The notes under the pieces: generated by a model | What the model was told of the DNA's origin: nothing | Database searches by the model: none | Seen by the model: only the letters and a program-made list of their open reading frames with translations | Shown here: piece by piece, positions 22,086 to 24,486 of the stretch | Position numbering within the stretch: the stretch's first letter is position 1 | Layout of the letters: each line of letters begins with the position of its first letter | Position numbers and translations under genes: made by a program | Origin: a virus | DNA: 24,486 bases | Direction: 5' to 3' (one strand) | Virus record (IMG/VR): IMGVR_UViG_3300031964_000086 | Coordinates: 1-24,486 of that record

Positions 22086-22427
22086 CTACCACCCTGTAGG
22101 AAGGTCGGGAACACCAAGGTTCATGGTTACCGGAACTTCCGGAGTGCAGTTGCAGTTGGGCAGCGTTGCAGCATTCGGCGCACTGCAAGTCGACTGGTGA
22201 ACCTGACTCGCCAGAGCAAGAGTGATCGCATGAGCCGCACAAGCACATACCGAAATGGTTGAATCGGTCGCCGTCGGCAACGCCGGAAAGACCGGTGATG
22301 GAAGCGACGGATCGGCGAGTGCAGTGATCTGCGACTGCTGATTCTGAACAGCCGACACAATGCCGGCGAGTTCAGTCGGATTCGGTCGCCTCGACCAGTT
22401 CACTACAGCCACAGCACCACAGAGCAC
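22086..22427 (-). CDS. Hypothetical Cys-containing protein between two HNH genes, 113 aa
   Basis: The product begins MLCGAVAVVNWSRRPNPTEL and has a helix (AGIVSAVQNQQSQITALAD), a Pro-rich turn, then a Cys-rich second half (SVCACAAHAITLALASQVHQSTC, PNCNCTPEV). I recognise no family. Paired cysteines might bind zinc. The frame fits neatly between the stop of the first HNH gene and the start of the second (4 nt gap). The GTG start has a weak, distant ribosome site, so the true start could differ (an upstream ATT is in frame). It might be a terminase-associated accessory protein given its location. The coding call is moderate. Confidence 0.55.
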   Translation of the reverse strand: MLCGAVAVVNWSRRPNPTELAGIVSAVQNQQSQITALADPSLPSPVFPALPTATDSTISVCACAAHAITLALASQVHQSTCSAPNAATLPNCNCTPEVPVTMNLGVPDLPTGW

Positions 22428-22448
22428 GCAAACGGAAATGTCGTCACC

Positions 22449-22808
22449 TCAGGATGATGTATTGGCCGCATCGAAGTCGAGGCGCGTCTTCAGCTTGTGA
22501 CACGGCCGACAGAGCGCCTGAACGTTGCTGTCGACGTCTCCGCCACCATGGGCAAGCGGAACAATGTGATCGACGTCTACAGCGGACGCGAGAACGAGAT
22601 TCCGGCACTTCGCGCAACGCGCTTCACCGGATCGCTTGATTTCGGAGCGAAGTCGAGCGGCAGCGTCATTTCCGCTTGCCAGCAACGCACGACGCTTGCG
22701 CCATGCCTTCACGGTCGATCTACGTTCATAGGCTTCATAATGAGCCATACAGCGACCCCTACGGGTCGGGAACGCGTCACAGTCGAGGCAGGATGTTCGC
22801 AAGGTCAC
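22449..22808 (-). CDS. HNH endonuclease, 119 aa, start next to palindrome copy 6
   Basis: The N-terminus has a Cys pair and a basic stretch (CLDCDAFPTRRGRCMAHYEAYERRSTVKAWRKRRALL). The HNH core is CAKCRNLV...AVDVDHIVPLAHGGGDVDSNVQALCRPCHKLK, with DH, N and the CxxCH site. I chose the GTG at 22806-22808 because AGGTGG lies 8 nt ahead. That ribosome site is part of the palindrome's arm, so hairpin folding would hide it. The GTG four codons earlier lies inside the palindrome itself. Two HNH genes in one packaging region could be a cos-cutting helper plus a homing-type nuclease. The sequence does not say which. Confidence 0.87.
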   Translation of the reverse strand: MTLRTSCLDCDAFPTRRGRCMAHYEAYERRSTVKAWRKRRALLASGNDAAARLRSEIKRSGEARCAKCRNLVLASAVDVDHIVPLAHGGGDVDSNVQALCRPCHKLKTRLDFDAANTSS

Positions 22809-22813
22809 TCCAT

Positions 22814-22842
22814 GACCCACCTACTAACGTTAGTAGGTGGTC
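22814..22842. repeat. Palindrome copy 6, overlapping the ribosome site of an HNH gene
   Basis: The core is at 22818-22839 with a CG centre. The flanks GACC and GTC give only a short extra pairing with one bulge. It lies between the expanded-loop tRNA-like gene and the HNH gene. The minus-strand right arm and the next base supply AGGTGG, the ribosome site of that gene. Confidence 0.92.
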
Positions 22843-22848
22843 TGATTA

Positions 22849-22946
22849 GCCGGGGTTCCGGAATCGAACCGGATCTTCCGGAGTGTTCGGGCGGGTGATT
22901 AGGTCCGCCGTACTAGTCCAGAGTGCAACGCGTACACCAACCCCTA
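22849..22946 (-). tRNA. tRNA-like gene with an expanded 34-nt anticodon loop
   Basis: A cloverleaf can be drawn: acceptor TAGGGGT/ACCCCGG with one A-G mismatch and one G-U pair; D stem GTG/CAC (loop lacks the usual GG); anticodon stem CTGGA with TCCGG, one wobble; a short AAGA variable region; T stem TCCGG/CCGGA with loop TTCGATT. Between the halves of the anticodon stem lie 34 nt instead of 7. They contain an inner hairpin GGCGG/CCGCC around ACCTAATCAC. No anticodon can be assigned, and no CCA is encoded. The D arm and anticodon stem resemble phage tRNA-Gln, hinting at an insertion of about 27 nt. It could be a pseudogene, a tRNA with a small insert, or a tRNA mimic. Confidence 0.5.
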
Positions 22947-22987
22947 GTCAGAACGTCAACCGGATCACAGGTCGGATTCTGGCTCTG

Positions 22988-23061
22988 TCGCCCCGGATGG
23001 ATTCGAACCACCGGCACCGTGTGTGTAGGACACGTGCTCTGACCAACTGAGCTACGAGGCG
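22988..23061 (-). tRNA. tRNA gene, best anticodon UAC (Val-type), unusual C33
   Basis: The 74-nt gene forms a complete cloverleaf: acceptor CGCCTCG/CGGGGCG, T8-A9, D stem GCTC/GAGC with a GG-containing loop, anticodon stem CGTGT/ACACG, variable GTGCC, T stem GGTGG/CCATC with loop TTCGAAT, discriminator A, and no encoded CCA. The anticodon loop reads CCTACAC, so the anticodon would be UAC (valine codons) but position 33 is C instead of the almost universal U. C1-G72 is also unusual for a valine tRNA. The amino acid is therefore uncertain. It is the first gene after the 325-nt non-coding stretch. Confidence 0.82.
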
Positions 23062-23386
23062 AATCCCGACGCTCAACCGATCGGGAAGATTCGGGAGCGT
23101 CGGGGAACTGGAGAGGCGATCTCGGTCCGCCGTGTTGCCAGGGGTGCGCGGTGTCGCTGCTCTCTGGTGATACTAGAACGGAAGGGTTCTCCAGTCCGTC
23201 TGTGCGACGCCGAGACGAACGAACGTTGTTTCCCGTTTCCCTTAAGAGTTTCTATAGGCAAACGAGAAAGAGCGAAGAACCATCACGACGTCACGCCAGG
23301 ATCAGCCATCCCCGCTGATTGGCAACGCCGAGTGAGCAGGCGAGCACCTTCCGTAGATGGTTGGCAAGCACAACCAATTCTAAGGC
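23062..23386. other. Non-coding 325-nt stretch with a 10-bp hairpin
   Basis: No convincing gene was found between the terminator of the integrase operon and the tRNA. It holds a 10-bp inverted repeat, CCCGACGCTC (23065-23074) with GAGCGTCGGG (23095-23104), and an inner CCGA/TCGG pair, directly upstream of tRNA 1. It also holds dyad site D and a TGGTTG/CAACCA pair near 23360-23376. A promoter for the tRNA and packaging genes is expected here. TAGTAT beside dyad D (minus strand) is a possible -10 box. Confidence 0.5.
23172..23191. promoter_or_regulatory. Dyad site D (GAAC-N6-GTTC) upstream of the tRNA and packaging genes
   Basis: GAACGGAAGGGTTC at 23176-23189 with the same CTA and TCTCC flanks as site A. 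On the minus strand its end overlaps TAGTAT, a possible -10 box, so a bound protein would be expected to block a promoter there. The distance to the tRNA 1 start is about 115 nt. Confidence 0.5.
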
Positions 23387-23424
23387 AAAAAAGAGCCCCG
23401 GCGGGGCCGAAGCCTTACCGGGGC
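23387..23424 (-). terminator. Rho-independent terminator after the integrase operon
   Basis: On the minus strand a GCCCCGG/CCGGGGC 7-bp stem encloses an inner GGC-TTCG-GCC hairpin and is followed by TCTTTTTT. It lies 24 nt beyond the stop of the 118-aa gene. It is the strongest classical terminator in the window along with the one after the kinase gene. Confidence 0.9.
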
Positions 23425-23447
23425 GAGATCGAGCTGTGTGCGGGCGT

Positions 23448-23804
23448 CTACGGGTTCTGGCGGGGCGTCTGCGGCCGGTTGGCCTCAGTCAGGAAGCGGG
23501 TACGGTGCTCGCTGTCGATGCGCTCCGCTCGGTGCTCGGCTTCGTCTAGGGAGTCCTGAACTGCCTTGCGTCGCAGAGCGAGTCGCTCAGCGCCCGCATT
23601 GCTGTTGTAGAGCCCTTCCGACGCTTCTGCGTCCAGCTTGGCAAGGGAGTGCCTGGCAATCTCGGCGTCCAGCAGTGCCGCGAGAACGGCAGGCGAGACG
23701 TGCGACTCCTCGACCACGTGCGCGAGTAGTTTGCTGGCTCGCTGTCGCGCTTCGGCTTGCATCTCGATCATGCGTGCTTCCCCGTACTCTCCGCTGTCTG
23801 CCAT
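23448..23804 (-). CDS. Hypothetical helical protein following the integrase, 118 aa
   Basis: The ATG at 23802-23804 begins 4 nt after the integrase stop, so I chose it over the longer frame, which only shadows the integrase gene. The product starts MADSGEYGEARMIEMQAEAR, and is almost wholly charged helix with likely coiled coils (RQRASKLLAHVVEESH, AERLALRRKAVQDSLDEAEHRAERIDSEH). No Cys cluster or DNA-binding motif is evident. The close spacing and shared terminator indicate co-expression with the integrase, so a role in controlling recombination is possible but unsupported. It does not resemble the Gp3-like candidate found at the other end. Confidence 0.75.
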   Translation of the reverse strand: MADSGEYGEARMIEMQAEARQRASKLLAHVVEESHVSPAVLAALLDAEIARHSLAKLDAEASEGLYNSNAGAERLALRRKAVQDSLDEAEHRAERIDSEHRTRFLTEANRPQTPRQNP

Positions 23805-23808
23805 GGCT

Positions 23809-24486
23809 TCATGTTCCCACCGGCACCGAGTCAGCTTCGACGATGACCGCCGTTGCTTCGGTGTCGACATCGTCGGGCACTGGTCGCCAGTGCAACCGAG
23901 TGCGGTCGGCAATTGCGAGGATCTTCTGTTTGCCGTCTTCGCCCTTAACTCGACCCTCGACGAACGAGACCCCTTCGAGGAACAGCCCCAGGAACTCACG
24001 TCGCTTGAACACGTCCCAGCTTGCCCACGGCGTTCCGGGGGCTGTCGGGTCGATGCCGGGCGCGAACCAGTCGGCAGGGATGCGAACGCTGTCGTCTACC
24101 TTCGCGTCGAGTTCAGCGAGTCGTGTCGTGCACTGCTCTTCCCAGTCTTGGTACTTATCCATGGTCTCGTTCCATGCTGCTGCACCACTGGGCCCCTGCC
24201 ACGCCCGCGCGCTGCGCTCTGCACGGTGCCGGTCGATGGATTCGCGTACGTGGTCGAGGTGAGCCTTCGTCTCCGTTCGCTCATCCTCGACCCCGGACAG
24301 GTCGCGCTGTTCGGCGAAGCGGGTTGCGGCAGCGATCAACCATGCGCGGTCGGTTGGGTCGCTCATATCTGCGGCGGCAATCTTCGACCAGACTCGCCGG
24401 GCGACGTAGTTATCTGCCTGCCCAATCTGCACAGCAAGCCCACCATGACCAACGGGGTTCGCGCACAGGTAGTACGGCTTAGCCTG
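23809..24486 (-). CDS. int: Large serine integrase, C-terminal part (5' end outside the window)
   Basis: The frame is open to the window edge, so only the C-terminal 225 residues are present. It begins QAKPYYLCANPVGHGGLAV, the end of the zinc-ribbon/recombinase region. A long helical segment follows (ARRVWSKIAAADMSDP...TETKAHLDHVRESIDRHRAERS...EEQCTTRLAELDAKVDDSV), fitting the coiled-coil domain used for synapsis. The conserved tail is WDVFKRREFLGLFLEGVSFVEGRVKGEDGKQK. Large serine integrases join phage attP to host attB. The catalytic serine lies upstream and is not visible. It is followed after 4 nt by the 118-aa gene and then a terminator. The identification depends on the domain pattern. 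Confidence 0.88.
   Translation of the reverse strand, partial: QAKPYYLCANPVGHGGLAVQIGQADNYVARRVWSKIAAADMSDPTDRAWLIAAATRFAEQRDLSGVEDERTETKAHLDHVRESIDRHRAERSARAWQGPSGAAAWNETMDKYQDWEEQCTTRLAELDAKVDDSVRIPADWFAPGIDPTAPGTPWASWDVFKRREFLGLFLEGVSFVEGRVKGEDGKQKILAIADRTRLHWRPVPDDVDTEATAVIVEADSVPVGT

Noticed and set aside
22109-22122. GAAC-ACCAAG-GTTC near the end of the Cys-containing gene as another operator
   Set aside because: The centre differs from the consensus at several positions and it lies in coding DNA.
2385-22842. Six palindromes as a CRISPR array
   Set aside because: Copies are kilobases apart, not regularly spaced, and there are no spacers or cas genes. The nuclease is RecB-like and stands alone.
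23062-23386. An attP core beside the integrase
   Set aside because: Serine integrase attP sites are short and lack a recognisable general sequence. No host comparison is possible here, and attP may lie on the other side of int, outside the window.
23805-23999. N-terminal extension of the 118-aa protein
   Set aside because: The extension overlaps the integrase coding end and reads as a Ser/Arg-rich shadow. The ATG 4 nt after the integrase stop is the natural start.

Overview
The window looks like about 24 kb of a temperate, long-tailed (siphovirus-type) actinobacteriophage genome, or the same region in an integrated prophage. The evidence is GC-rich DNA with G/C-ending codons, many GTG and TTG starts behind AAGGA/GGGGA-type ribosome sites, an HK97-type packaging and head module, a GH25 lysin and a large serine integrase. 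A Streptomyces-type host is plausible, partly because one early protein resembles the phiC31 Gp3 excision factor, but the host cannot be proved from the sequence alone. Every gene I support lies on the minus strand, so the region reads from right to left.

In transcription order: (1) the C-terminal part of a large serine integrase (cut by the window edge) and a 118-aa helical protein, closed by a strong terminator; (2) a 325-nt non-coding stretch with a dyad operator candidate, then two tRNA-like genes with abnormal anticodon loops; (3) HNH endonuclease, small Cys-containing protein, second HNH endonuclease, an AT-rich dyad region, then small and large terminase; (4) a 53-aa membrane protein, portal (probable ATT start), prohead protease and major capsid protein; (5) a 139-aa protein that is about 71% His/Arg/Lys, directly after the capsid gene; (6) an Ig-domain/connector fusion, tail terminator, Pro/Ala-rich small protein, major tail protein, frameshifted tail chaperone pair, gp10-like protein, 800-aa tape measure, 964-aa tail protein and a C1q-like fibre; (7) lysis genes: GH25 muramidase and three small membrane proteins; (8) dNMP kinase and a terminator; (9) an early-type region with an abundant-looking 336-aa unknown protein, two small proteins, a RecB/Cas4-like nuclease, a Gp3-like candidate recombination directionality factor and a 52-aa protein.

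Two families of short dispersed sites overlie this map. Six near-identical 22-bp palindromes (arm CACCTACTAA, mirrored) sit between genes, five of them 9 to 27 nt before a start codon, and several have extra flanking arms that differ in sequence but stay complementary. Four other dyads (GAAC-N6-GTTC with a conserved G-S-N-A-K-G centre) lie in non-coding DNA upstream of the tRNAs, the kinase, the nuclease and the Gp3-like gene. They look like a phage-specific control network. With the His-rich capsid-adjacent protein and the expanded-loop tRNA, they are the most unusual content here.
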